DNA of 64,000 nucleotides from Anthoceros angustus (taxonomy: Eukaryota > Streptophyta > Anthocerotopsida > Anthocerotales > Anthocerotaceae), in the NCBI GenBank assembly GCA_010909165.1, contig MU008164.1, positions 1,550,001 through 1,614,000 of the forward strand. The letters run 5' to 3'. Position numbers and translations under genes: made by a program. The notes beneath the pieces are model-generated. The model was not told where the DNA came from, made no database searches, and worked only from the letters and a program-made list of their open reading frames with translations. Below, piece after piece: positions 10,430 to 22,700 of this stretch (positions are counted from its first letter, which is position 1; the number at the start of each line of letters is the position of its first letter).

Positions 10430-11645
10430 ATGGACTGGATTGGAAGGGATCTGCATGCACAGATTCAGAAGATGGCAGTGGACTCAGCTTGGTTTGTTGC
10501 CAACTGCCGGATAGATGGGCATGGAAAATGTGGAACTCTAAACCCTATGGCCAGAGAGTGTGTTGACACATTGCCGTTATGCCGTGGAGAACCCTGGTGC
10601 ATGCACAGCGGGATCTGGTCGAGAAGCACCTTATCTTCATGGAACAGGAATGGACAACAGCAGCTTTGCTTATCTTCTTCCTGCAGGCATGTAACAGCCT
10701 TGGGAGTTTTTTAGGGAAAGCATATAATGCACAGATTGCAGGCAAGGTGGAGATGATTTTATAGTGCTTGACCATTTGCCCACACCAGAGCACATTGTAA
10801 AGCACTGTAAAATAGTCCTCCGCCCTCCCTGTAATCGTGCTCCCAGAGGCTGAGCTTTGGTTCAGGGGAATCAGGACAGAGCATTGGAGTCGGTTGTGGT
10901 GGATACTCTGGGTGACATGTCTGTGCAATGTGGGAGGATCTGAATATGTGACGACATGGAATGGCATTTGGATAGGTATGCCCATGTTGATACAGTATGG
11001 CTCTGCCTGCAGCAGACTGTGATGCCTAACGGTGCTACGTACTCTTATGGTGGAATGCAGTCATGAATGCTGATGAACGAAATCCTGAAGTATTTCAGGA
11101 TGAAGGAGGAACCTGGCGTTCTGCCCACTGCTCATCATTATTGCTGGTATGGGCGATCTCCTTTCACTGTCATTTAGACGAGGCAGAGAATGTGCTGCAG
11201 ATTATGCCACCTGAAGAATGTCCTTGCTCATATGGGGTCGTTGGCAATCCCTGTGTAAATGCTGGTGGGTGGGGGACATGGATGGACTAGAAAGCTTGAT
11301 AATGTGGCACAAGATGCACACGCACACAAGTTTCACGAGTTAGGTACACAAGAGCAAGGTCCACGAGTTTGCAGTGGAAAAGGTCGAGGACTCTCATCTC
11401 ATCAAAGTTGGGAAACATAATTCAATACCTAGTGATGAACTGAGACCATGTCCCTCAACCTGGCGCAGTGTCTTCTCAACACCTCAGGTAGGCGTCTCTT
11501 GTGGTTCCTAGCAATAAGAATCTTCAACAACGAATTTCAGAAGGAAGGCCACAGCGACACAAAATCGTGTCATGTCTTGGGAAACGAGAAATCATCGGTA
11601 AAGATGCACGATGCACACCGTGTGCACAACTCATCTCGTGGATAG
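10430..11645 (+). pseudogene. Decayed PPR-DYW gene
   Basis: Read across frames, the DNA gives the parts of a PPR-DYW protein in the right order. RDLHAQIQKM and NCRIDGHGKCGTL (an L-motif NCLIDMYGKCG) come first. FLQACNSLGSF and VTTWNGIWIG follow (S motif). PTAHHY and DEAENVLQIMP then mark the start of the E region. LAQCLLNTS, a broken KNL stretch and KREII...DAHRVHNS form the DYW domain tail. Stops and frame changes interrupt it repeatedly, so it is non-functional. The end corresponds to the DYW strand that in the intact 19.7-kb gene reads KREIIVRDAHRVHHF. It is an older relic than the copies at 43-60 kb because substitutions, not only indels, are abundant. Confidence 0.75.
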
Positions 11646-11974
11646 CGCGTTTATGATTGAGACAGCTGGGTGCCACATTCCTTCACCACAACCAGCCAAA
11701 ACTCTGTGCGGACAAGCACCAAACTTTAGTTTCGAAGGAGGACACAGATCCGAAGCCACCTGAGATGACAGAAACTACGTCGTCATCCCAGACATTCATG
11801 AAGGCTGTTTTTCGGCACTGGCGATCTAGAGGATTTCGTAAGGAAAGCGAGTCATGCCTTCTGCTTTTTTTTCAGTTTTGCCTCCCCATATGTTCCTGCG
11901 AATAATAGTAGGTGGTCTAAAACCAGCGGAAGATTTCAACACTACAGCCATTTCCGTCCCCCGGCCTAACAGAC

Positions 11975-13272
11975 ATGTCGTGCAGCAACGAGGCTCTCGG
12001 CTGCCGCGATGACCATGCGGCCTTGAAGCTGAAAGGCGTGGCCATTGTGGTGATATTCGTCGGGAGCGCCTTCGGGGTCCTGCTCCCCATCCTCGGCAGG
12101 AGATCGAAGCAACTGAGGCCTGACAGCGATGTCTTCTTCGTCACCAAGCTGTTCGCGGCGGGAGTCATCTTGGCCACCGGATTTGTGCATGTTTTGCCCG
12201 AGGGACACGAATTTCTCACACATCCCTGCCTGGATCCTCACCCCTGGCGGGATTTTCCGTTCCCAGGCTTCATGGCAATGTGCGCCACATTTTTCACTCT
12301 GGCGGTGCATTTCGCCGCTACGCAGTACTATGAGAACAAGCATGTGCCTGCCTTCCCTGCCATCGCCCCGGATCTGGAGGCTGGAGATGGCCAGCAACAG
12401 AGCGCGCATGATCCGAGTTACGGTCAGGGAACTTCTATGAATTTGCGTTCTCCGAGTGAAGAAAAGGCAGCTCATATCCGGAAGATTGTCGTCTCCCAGG
12501 TGATCGAGCTCGGAGCTATCAAGCAATCCAGGACCAGCAGATTAGGCTCAAGCTCGGTCTATCTTGTCTAATTCCTTGTGCAGTCTTTGCAGTTTGTGTC
12601 TTTGAAAAGCCACTGATGGATCTTGTTGTGGATTATGCAACGGTGACCATCAATTGATACATACTCGCAGGTTTTGGAGCTGGGAGTCGTGACGCACTCC
12701 ATCGTCATCGGAGTGGGAATGGGAGTGTCTACCAGCCCTTGCTCCTTGCGGCCCTTGATTGCAGTGCTCGCCTTCCACCAGCTTTTCGAAGGCTTTGCCT
12801 TGGGAGGTTGCATGACTACGGTACCTAAGCCTGCATTCTTGTCATCGGACACCTTCAAGCGCATGCGTATGAGTTTCAAGATGCAGAGTTGCAGATTACA
12901 CATACGTGAAGAAAGCTTGCACTGATTAACTGAACTTGGAGCTGCAAAATTATCGCAATTGTGCAGGCAGGAGTGAAGACGGTATCGGCAGTGGCAATGG
13001 CTTTGTTCTTTGCCGCCGCCACGCCGGTAGGGATAGCTATCGGTATGGGAGCGCAAACTAGGTACGATGCCAACAGCCAAGTCGCTCTAATCGTGCAAGG
13101 CACGTTCAGTTCGGTGTCTGCTGGAATTCTCATCTACATGGCTCTGGTCGACCTCATCGCTACCGACTTCCTCAGCAGCAAGCTTCGATCCAATGTCAAG
13201 CTGCAGGTGTCCTCTTACATTGCCCTGTTCACGGGCGCAGGCCTTACATCCCTCATGGCCAGGGTTACGTAG
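11975..13272 (+). CDS. ZIP family metal (Zn/Fe) transporter
   Basis: Three exons, 11975-12499, 12671-12820 and 12967-13272, all in phase 0, give 326 residues with GT-AG introns of 171 and 146 bases. ZIP transporters move Zn(2+), Fe(2+) or related cations into the cytosol across the plasma membrane or from organelles. TM1-TM3 lie in residues about 18-118, with the family signature [20 protein letters not shown] short variable loop follows; it is poor in His compared with many ZIPs. TM4 carries [11 protein letters not shown] and TM5 AFHQLFEG, holding the conserved metal-ligand residues (about His184, His211, Glu215). The C-terminus [13 protein letters not shown] is typical. It lies tail to tail with a second ZIP gene that has the same intron positions. 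Confidence 0.9.
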
Positions 13273-13593
13273 AGCAACAAAATTGTACAAGTACACGTAG
13301 TATGTTACACCTGCTTCTCCCTTGCGTGCTTGCTTCTGATTTGTGAAGTGTGGAATCACTTCCACGCTTTGTACTTCTAGTCTGTTGAGTCATACAGTTA
13401 CGCATGCAGCATTTCATCTTTAAACAGTTGTGTAGCTTGTAATTTATGCTCCATCGCTGTAGCCAAGATTACTACCTACTGGCCTAAATAAGGCTGGTGT
13501 TGTAGGAGTGGGAGGAACTCCGAGCGGAGAGATGTTTGTAAGTACAAGGAGAGGAGATGGTGTCGCTTTGTCACCTAGACTACATGTGTGGCT

Positions 13594-14940
13594 TCATGGC
13601 AACTGAGTGGACCTGCCAAACAAGGTGGTGAGAGCAGCGCCTGCGATGAGGGCAATGTGCGAACACACCTGCAGCTTCACATCGCTGCGCAGCTTCTGGG
13701 ACAGGAAGGCGGTGGCGATGAGGTCCACCAGGGCCATGTAGATGAGAATGCCGGCGGAGATTGAGTTGAATGTGCCTTCCACCACCAGCGCCACGGGGCT
13801 GTCTAAGTTGTAGGTACGCTGCACTCGGAGGCCGATGCCGATACCCACGGGCGTGGTCACGGAGAAGAAGACAGCCATCACCCACGCGGCGGCCGCCCTG
13901 AATCCCGCCTGTTGCACACTTTGAAGAAGAAAAATGTTATACTTGGGAGTCGGAGGAAGGCAACTAGTACCCAGATCATGGATACATTCTGCAATCAGCT
14001 CTATGTGTGTGTAGAATTCCGGTACCTGGGCGATGGAGCCTCCGACGGCTAGGCCCTCAAAGAGCTGGTGCACCACCAGGACAGCCACCAGTGCCCTGAT
14101 GGAGCAGGGGCTGTTGGACACTCCCAAGCCCACGCCTATGATCACCGCGTGCGTGCTCACGATCCCCAGCTCCAGCACCTGCACATGTATGCATACAGGT
14201 GCGCAAATTTTGATTGTGCTCAGATTATGTGATGCGGAGTCTGAATTCCAGGACCTTCGATAGACCTCGAAGCAAGCAGCAATTCTATCTTCAGAGAGGT
14301 GGATCACCTGAGACACCAAGTGAAGCCAAGAAGGCCCTGGGACGTGAACAAGCTTCACTTCCTCCTGCTGCTGCTTCTTCTGCTTCTGCTTTTCGTCCTG
14401 CTTCTCCTGCTGCTGCTTCTGGGGCTTCTGCCCCTGCTCCTCGTGATGCACAATCTGGAGGTGGCAGTCGATCACATGGCATTGGGCGGCATCGTGGCGA
14501 CCAGCGGCGTCGAGTATGGCGGGGACGTCGGTGTCGGTGCCCGCAGGGGCAGGAGGGCAGGCGGCGAGATGCTCCCGGCGGCAGTAGTGGGTGGCAGCGA
14601 AGTGGGCCAGGAGCGTGATGAGCGAGCCGCACATGGCCAAGAAGCCGGCGAAGGGGAAGAGGGACCAGGGGTGCGGGTCCAGGCAGGGATGCGTGAGGAA
14701 TTCCTGCCCCTCGGACAAGACGTCCACGAAGCCGGTGGCTAGGATGACGCCCGCCGCGAACACCTTGGCCACGAACAGGATGCGGCTGTCGGAGCGGAGG
14801 AAGTCCAGGCTCCGGCACCACAGCGGGAGCAGCACACCCAGGGCGCCGCTGACGAGGATGGCAACGATGGCCACGTACTTGAGCTGCTCTGCCTCCACCG
14901 TGCTCCTGCAGCTCGCTCTGCCCTGGCTGCAGGAATTCAT
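13594..14940 (-). CDS. ZIP family metal transporter, inverted paralogue
   Basis: Three exons on the minus strand (14940-14308, 14178-14026, 13908-13594), all phase 0, encode 366 residues. Signatures are [20 protein letters not shown] (TM2-3), HAVIIGVGLG (TM4), VVHQLFEG (TM5) and [13 protein letters not shown] (C-terminus), so the membrane ligands His and Glu are kept. The cytosolic loop between TM3 and TM4 is longer than in the neighbour. It has an HHEE piece and a Gln/Lys-rich run (QKPQKQQQEKQDEK), possibly a metal-sensing or disordered loop. Both introns (129 and 117 bases) are multiples of three and lack in-frame stops, so the unspliced frame is open for 448 codons. Intron positions equal those of the plus-strand ZIP, which points to an inverted local duplication. 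Confidence 0.9.
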   Translation of the reverse strand: MNSCSQGRASCRSTVEAEQLKYVAIVAILVSGALGVLLPLWCRSLDFLRSDSRILFVAKVFAAGVILATGFVDVLSEGQEFLTHPCLDPHPWSLFPFAGFLAMCGSLITLLAHFAATHYCRREHLAACPPAPAGTDTDVPAILDAAGRHDAAQCHVIDCHLQIVHHEEQGQKPQKQQQEKQDEKQKQKKQQQEEVKLVHVPGPSWLHLVSQVIHLSEDRIAACFEVYRRSWNSDSASHNLSTIKICAPVCIHVQVLELGIVSTHAVIIGVGLGVSNSPCSIRALVAVLVVHQLFEGLAVGGSIAQVPEFYTHIELIAECIHDLGTSCLPPTPKYNIFLLQSVQQAGFRAAAAWVMAVFFSVTTPVGIGIGLRVQRTYNLDSPVALVVEGTFNSISAGILIYMALVDLIATAFLSQKLRSDVKLQVCSHIALIAGAALTTLFGRSTQLP

Positions 14941-15525
14941 GCCTGCAGGCCAGTGCAGGCCTGCCTGAATGCTGCTGCTGCCCAGCTCTTACACAGCGAT
15001 GCCCAGGCCCAAGAGAGGAGTCTTGACAGAGCTATGTCCACGCAGCAGCATGCGCTTGGGGCTCGCGCTGCGCAACGTCCTAGACCTCGATTCGGGGCGA
15101 GGAGAATATCACACGTGTTCCAGGGATGGCATCGGGAACTTTCTTCCCCGATCGAGCTTGTCTGAACGGGCTCGGACTCTGAAATTCCTGTCAGGTCGCT
15201 CGGGCTGGGGGCTGGGCTGCACCTTGGAGGGAATTTAGGGAGATGCAGAAGTCTCATTGGGTGCATACAATGCAGGTCAGGTCATGCTGGGCACATGTTG
15301 ATCATTGGCTGCCCCCGAACTTATGATCTACAGGACCTCGTGATATGGCAGTACGACGCAGATGATAGTTCCCGGGGCAGGACCGCCGTCTGCTAAGCTG
15401 GCTACGATAGGAGGAAGGAAAGAAGCATCTAGAGTCGGGGTTAAGAATAACAACAGCTTGTCTGTACACGAGAATTTTTGGACACGAATGTCTAGCGGTC
15501 TCCGGAAGATGGCACAGTCCAAGAT
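14941..15525. other. Intergenic: ZIP promoter side and 3' flank of the MFS gene
   Basis: No coding exon is recognised. The sequence upstream of 14940 (on the minus strand) should hold the ZIP paralogue promoter; no clear TATA box was found. Confidence 0.4.
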
Positions 15526-18500
15526 CTACTCCATGTGAGATGGGGTGGTGTGCCGGAGTCGGTGGATCTCGGAGGCCGTGCTTGGCCTGGGCTTGGGCGA
15601 GGATAGCCCTGCTGCGTCGTCTGCGAGGTTGGGTTTGTGTGCAGTCGATGGGCCTTCTGCTGCTGGGCTTGCGTTGCTTAGAGCCCTTAAGCTTGCATGA
15701 TGGTCCTTCAGCTGGGCTTGCTGCCTGTACATGTCCAGGTACACCTTGCGGGTTCTGTTGGTGAGGAGGAGCAGAGCGAGGCAGCCCAAGGTGCATATCA
15801 GCGCCATCACCAGAAACGTGGCTCTGAAGCACTGCGGGCCTATGCACTTGTGAGGGCCCTGCAATACAGTGGGATCATCTCTGGTTGCTGACAGGGCTAG
15901 AGCTTGCCTGTCATAGATGTATCCTGCGAGCTTCACTGACAGGAAGTAGGATCCCAGAGGAGCCGATATGCTGCAACAGTTGGGTCAGGAGATTAGATGC
16001 TGGGAGGCAACAATGGATGGAGCTTGTCACTGTTGTGGGAGAGGGATGGCTGTGGACGTACCTGAGGGTGTTGTAAAGGGCACCCAAGTTGCGGAGACCA
16101 AAGAGTTCGGAAGCTGTTGCTACCATGAGAGTCCAGTGTGCCCCGTGGGCGAGCCCCACCAAGACTGATCCTGGATACAGCATTGCAGGAGCTGCAGAAC
16201 CATCCATGTACGTATCTGGTGTCAGCATTCAGATTCAGGAGGCCACCATCTCCTTGCCTTCACAGGTTTGACGTTCGGCTGACCTGCAGTGGCGAAGAGA
16301 AGATGTGATACACCCATGACAGCCTGGACCAAGAGCAGGAAGAGTGGTCTTGGTGTCCCGTACTTCTTCATGTACCACTCTGATACGTATCTGTCGAGGA
16401 ACAGGTCACACGGCAGATACCAGCCAATCTCGGTTGGTAGGAATTTCAAGCAGCAGCAATTGCAGCAGGCAAGGCACTAAGCTATCATCATGACGCGATG
16501 CTTACCCAGATGCCAATCGGCCCAGGAAATTCCACACACTGACGAGAGCAACGAGAGACCCCGTGCTCTGAGAGCCAGCAGACTCTGCCATCTGTGGAGG
16601 TCCATACAGGTCAGCGATGTTACTTTCTATTCTTGACGAGGTCCAGGCTCTCTCAAACACATTGCAGCCATATGATCTAACCTGAGCGAGATTGTTGATG
16701 GCGGTTAGCCCACTGCCAGTGCCACAGCCCATAGCGAAGAACAACAGCCTGCACGCACAACGCTGTGTGAGAGCAGCCTCTACCTGGAAACACCTGTTCG
16801 GTTGAGAACGGGCATTGTACCAATAATCTCGAGACTGTGCAGCCTCCCACAAAGTATGGTCGTGTCCCAATCGAGTCTTCTTGGACGGAGTGTCAGGGAG
16901 GGTCTTCGGTGCGTCCTTGCGCAAATCGACAACCTTGGGACCAACATCAATCGTCGTGCTTCGTCCAAAGTCGTGCTGCACGCTTGCCGCTTTCCGCTCC
17001 CCTTGATGTTTCGAGCTGCGATCGTTGACGACAGCCGGCGCAGGTAGCGGAGGAGCGTCTGTCGGAAGCTGACTGTAGCCTTTCAGCTGAGCATCCCTTT
17101 GCGCCTTCCACTGTTTCAGAGAAGGTGCAGGACATATTTGAGCTTAGAGACAGGCAGACATGTTTGAGCTGGGAGGAAGGCGCATTCATCATGGAGACAT
17201 CAGTGGAAGCTCACTTACAGGTAGAAGTCCTGGAAGTAGTAGAATGATGAGCATAACAACCATGAAGAAGCGACTGACATTCTTGCTGACAGTAAACATG
17301 TCCTGTACGAAAAAAGATTCATGACGTAAGATATTAAGACAAGACTGACGTCGAGACCCAGAGATGTTTTAACAGTATCAGCTAGACGTCACAGAACAGT
17401 GGGCTGCCAAATTTGCATCCGAAATGGATCATAGCAAACAAGTAAGTGCGTTGTTCAACAAGAGCGGGAAGTCTGGAGATACCTGAATGGAGATGACAGT
17501 GAGCAGATACAGCGCCAAAAAGATACCAATGAGCTGCACCCACAAGTTCTTCAGTCTGTAAGTTGATGGTAGAAATGCTAGACTAAATGAAGGTCATTGG
17601 CAAGTTCAACTTACATACAATCTCGAAAAATAAGACTTGTCAGACTCATTCCTTTGCTTGGGGGCTTCCAATGGACGAATAATTGCCATTGATATAATGG
17701 CAATCAAGGGTGGGACAGCTGCGCATAGCAGCAAGAAAGGGCCTGTGTGGGGGGCGTATATCGCGGTATAGACCTGTACAGGATAGGAATAGGTGAGTTA
17801 AGTCACAAGCAATGGAGAGCTGATCACAAAAGTAAGCATGAAAATACACTTTTTACCTGAGAGAAAATGGCACCACTAAGACCAATAAATCCTTTCAGCA
17901 GGCCCACGGTCACACCTCTGTCTGAGGAGAAATTGCGCACACTACACAAGATAACATCCCAAGCTGAGAAACAATGTTGGAGATCAAGCATATGCTAGAG
18001 TACATGACAGGTCTGGCAAGCACGTTCTGGGTGAAATCAGAGAATTGACAGGCCTTAAGAGAATTACCAGGTGACAAGAACAGCAGTGTTGAACCATGTT
18101 GATCCGTTAGTGCCCAGCATCATTATCACACACATCTGCAGCAGCAGCCCCCTTATCAAGACATTTACCATAGCTTTAAAGGTCTGAGAAAACAAGTTGC
18201 TCATATCGTCATACCTGCCAATAAGAAGGCACTATTTGTCCTGTTGCTGCAAGATATAACTGCAAGGAGGGAACAGGGTGGTCAGAATCACAGCGGACCC
18301 AATTATCACGAAGGACCTATAGGCTTCTGAGTCCAGGTGCGCATCTTAGTCAATCTGAGTTCATTCAAAATATGTCGTCCAAAATATAAGGGCATTTGCT
18401 TACGGTCATAGATAAGTTAGGAAAGGGAATCTCTGGTAGGTTCATGCAGATCCAGCCTCACAACATCGTTAGTTTTTTGCCTGAACATTTTCTAAGACAC

Positions 18501-19263
18501 ATAATAAAACAGCACAGTAGGGAGAACAAGAACCTAGACCAGTAGAAAGTCGAGAAAGAAAAAGTACCATGTGCCTTTGGGATTTGACACCGTACAAAAC
18601 TGCAATACTAATCCACCAGCTGCTTCCAATTGAGTTTGGCTCGCCTGTCAAAGCCGAAAATTCATTGCCACTTCTTAGTGGAAGCTGCTTTCAACTTCCT
18701 TAAACCACACAGGAACACAAGAAACAGACCCACACCAGAGAGCAAGATTGCAGACAGACTTGAGAGTGAGACTGAGGCCCAAATGATTCCTAACTCGACT
18801 CGCTGAGAGACGAGGTGGGGATGGCTGTGAGCTCGTGCATTATTGGGGTTACTGGGATGACACGATTGATAAAATTTCAACAGAGCTGTTCTGAGAACTA
18901 TCTACAGCACCAACTCAGATAAGGATGGCGTACCAATGTGAAGAAGAAGAAGTGCAACAGGCCGCCAACAAGGAGCACAAACCAAGCTGAGGTGACATCA
19001 ATGAGAAGACCGGAGATAATGCCAACATTGCCGCCTATGTCCTTGAAAGTTCCTATTCCGTCTATGCCCTCTTGACTGTAGCCCAGCGCTGTCTTCAGAT
19101 CAGCTGAGTAGAGGGAGAAGACATAGGATATGCCCCCACAGGCTTGCAGCCACATTCCCAAGCAAAGTCCCAACCACCTGTCTTTGCAGAGATTTCTCAG
19201 CCATGACGCCATGCCTCTGCCTGAACCTTCCTGCATCTCAGTTCTGCTCAGTCTGGATGACAT
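15526..19263 (-). CDS. Nodulin-like / NFD4-type MFS transporter
   Basis: Thirteen exons were traced on the minus strand: 19263-18934, 18259-18215, 18135-18068, 17941-17857, 17773-17619, 17555-17483, 17302-17219, 17110-16821, 16748-16682, 16591-16506, 16390-16284, 16191-16062 and 15970-15526. Every junction is GT-AG and the phases close exactly to 654 residues. The N-terminal half has the nodulin-like domain: RWLGLCLGMWLQ, YVFSLYSADLK, ALGYSQEG, KDIGGNVG, then LGTNGSTWFNTA, VTCVRNF, and DRGVTVGLLKGF. The C-terminal half is MFS-like: GCGTGSGLTAINNLAQ, VWNFLGRLASG, GLAHGAHWTLMVATASELFG, GALYNTL and CFRATFLVMA. About 12 membrane spans are expected. Plant relatives include NFD4 (nuclear fusion defective 4); substrates are mostly unknown. 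The exon 1-2 intron (674 bases) is the longest. Confidence 0.9.
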
Positions 19264-19727
19264 CTGCAGCCCAGAATGCCATCACCCTGGGGAACCAAAC
19301 CATTGTCACCGTGCAGCCGATATACTACGTGACCAAGAAGTGTGAAATCGGTCAAAGAGTGAACGAAGCTTGGGCACACGCTTTATTGGACCTGCGAGAC
19401 CGAAATGCGGGCACTCTCTCGATCAAACTCACAGTCGACCGCTCCAGAAGCTAATGCCTCAAAGTGAAAGAGCTTGTAAGCGGGCAAGGGGACCAGCTAT
19501 ATCAATCCGAGGCGATCAGAATTCGAAGACTGTTGGGGCTGACAGCGGGGCACAAGCTTCCGTACGTGGCGAGTGGTACAGCTGCGGAAGCTGACGGGAA
19601 AATTCTCGGCTGAGATCGCTCTTTTAAATTGCAGCATACCGAATGGGATTGGAAGATGTCAAGGACACAAATTGGGCGAGGAGAGTTCTGACACAGAAAG
19701 CCAGGAAAGGTGCACAGCACCTGCTTG
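19264..19727. other. Intergenic: MFS gene promoter side and PPR 3' flank
   Basis: Lies between the MFS start codon (19263, minus) and the PPR stop codon (19728, minus). Only short frames are present and nothing else was recognised. Confidence 0.4.
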
Positions 19728-22700
19728 TTACTGGCGGTCTCCACATGAACAAAACCCATCGACGAAATGGTGAACACGGTGTGCATCTCGCACTATGATC
19801 TCTCGCTTTTCGATCCTGGACATGAGCTTCGTGCCACTGTGGCAGTCATTGCACATTCTGAGATTCTTAGTGACCAGCAAAGTTGTGCCAGCAGGGGTGT
19901 TCAGGAGACCGTGAGCCAAAGCCAATTTCTCCGCATGCCCACACAATCCATCTTCCAGATCTCCATCGGGTGATGCCTTCTGCAGTAACTCCGAGTGTTG
20001 GGTATCGTTTCTCTCGCCTTTTGCCTGCAAATTTACACTCCTTAGCTTTGTAGAAATGTCGTCCCTTTCTTCCCCTACTACGAAAGTGTGGATTTTGCTG
20101 CTTACTTCAATCCAGGCCCTTGCAGGCTTCTTGCAAACACCTGCGGCCCTTCTCAGGCTTTCTAGGTTTTCTACATCCCTCCACCTACCAGCATTTTCGT
20201 AAATGCTTGACAAGAGAGCATACGCAGACGAATTTTGAGGGTCCACTTTCATGATGCGCTCAAAGCATCGTCTGCCACGGTCTATGTCACCATCGCTTCT
20301 GCAGGCAGTCAGCAAAGATGTCCAGCCCACAATGTCGCTTTCATATGGCATCGTTTGCAGCATATTTTCGGCCTCCTCTAGCCGGCCTGATCGCCCAAGA
20401 ACATCAACCACTGACGTGTAATGGTGGACACTGGGTATAATGCCGTGGTTGTCCACCATCATCTTGAAGACTTGCTGTGCCTCATCCACCAGACCTTCAT
20501 GACTACATGCTGCGAGTAAAGAGACAAAAGTGGTGTCGTCAGGCTCGACTCCATGTTGCTGCATCTCTTGGAAACACTTGACTGCCGATTTGCTCATGTT
20601 GTGTTGGCCGTATCCATTCAACAAGGTATTCCATGTCACCACATTTCTCGTGGGCAATCTGTAGAACAGGCTGCGAGCATCATCCAAGCTCCCGCATTTG
20701 AAGTACATGTCCAACAGGCTGGTGCCGACAACCACATCAGCTTCCAGCCCTCTTTCCCGAATTTGGGAATGAAGCTGCTTTCCCTGAAGCAGGGCTCCAA
20801 TACTGGCACAAGCCTTTAATAGCGACACGAATGTAACATTGTTGGCTGGAATGAGACCCTCCTGTTGCATTCTTGCATAGAGGTTGAGGGCCTCATCGCC
20901 AAGTCCTTGGTCAGCATAACCTGAGATCATGGTATTCCATGTCACCACATCTTTTGCAGCTAATCTCTCAAAAAGACGGACGGCGTCTTCTAGGCTCCCG
21001 CATTTTGCATACATGTCCAACAGGCTGTTGCCAACAACCAATTCAGCTTCAAACCCTCTCTCCTTAATTTGGCAATGAAGCCCCTTGCCCTCTTGAAGAG
21101 CTCCTGCAGTTGCACATGCTTTCAGCAGGCACACAAATGTAACGACGTTGGGTACAGCAAGACCCTCCTCTTGCATCCTTGCATAGAGACTGAGAGCTTC
21201 TCGACCGCGCCCATGCTGAGCATATCCTGCAATCATAGCAGTCCACGTCACAACATCTTTGGTGGGCAACTCATCAAATGCTCTGCAAGCATCCTCCAGA
21301 CTCCCACTTTTGGCATACATATCCACCAGGCAGTTGCCCAGAACCAAACTTGCTCTCAGTCCTCTTTCCTGAATTTGTGAATGAAGCTGCTTGCCTTCAT
21401 GCAAAGCTCCCATGCTTGCACATGCTTTCAAAAGACACATGAATGTCACTTCATTCGCAGGAATGAGGCCTTCCTGTTGCATCTTTGCATAAACAGCCAG
21501 AGCTTCTGCACCATGCTCATGCTCGGCATAACCTGCAATCATAGCATTCCATGTCACCACATCCTTCATGGGTAATCTGTCAAAGACACCGCGGGCATGT
21601 TCTAAGCTGCCACATTTAGCATACATGTCTATTAGGCTGTTCCCAATGACCAGATCCATCTCAAGTCCTCGCTCCCGAATGTGGCCATGAAGCTCCCTCC
21701 CTTCATGCAAGGCTCCAACACTGGCACACGCTTTGAGGAGGCATACAAAGGTAACCTGATTGGCTACAATTTCACCTTCCTGTTGCATATTTGCATACAG
21801 AGAGAGAGCATCGTGGCCGAGCCCATGGTGGGCATATCCACCAATCATGGCAGTCCACGTTACCACATTTTTTGAGGGCAACCTGTCAAACACTCTGCGA
21901 GCATCCGCTAAGCTTCCCCATTTGGCATACATGTCGACCAGGCTGCTGCCAACAACTACATCAGCTTCAAGCCCTCTTTCTCGAATGGCAGCATGCAGAG
22001 ACTTCCCCTCAGGTACAGCTCCAGTCATGGCACATGCTTTTAGTAGGCACACATATGTCACGTCATTGGCTGGAGAGGTGCCGTCCTTCTGCATCCTAGC
22101 ATAGATACCAAGAGCTTCTTGAGGCAGCCCATGGTGCACATACCCTGCAATCATGGCATTCCATGTCACTGCATCTTTGGTTGGCAAGCTCTCAAATACT
22201 CTCTGAGCATCCTGTAAGCTCCCACATTTTGCATACATGTCAACTAAGCTGTTACCCACAAATCTATCAGGCTCAATAGCACTCTCCAGAAGGTCAGCAT
22301 GGACCTGCTTCCCAGACGCCAAGTCTGCCACACTTGCACAGGCATTCAGCACAGCCACAAAAACATGATTGTTGGGCTTCACCGTCGACTGCTGCATCAA
22401 TTGGTAAAGTTGCATAGCTTGCACAGGCTGCCGTTGAGCATGTGCAAGGATTATGGAGAACCACATGAACGTGTTCGGCGAACCCATCCTGGTGAACACC
22501 TGCATTGCCTCCTGCAACTTCCCATGACCAGCATACATGCGTATGATGTGGTTGGCCAGAAATTTGTCAGACTCGAACCCAGACTTACAAGCAAGGACAT
22601 GGACACGCCTTCCAACACCCAAATTCTTCTGTTCAATGCAGCTCTTGAGGAGAGAGTATATGAGAGATTGCGGAACCCGATATCCTTGCTGAACCAGTGA

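Noticed and set aside
20553-22104. Plus-strand frames opposite the intact PPR gene
   Set aside because: Antisense shadows of the PPR repeats, short and without motifs.
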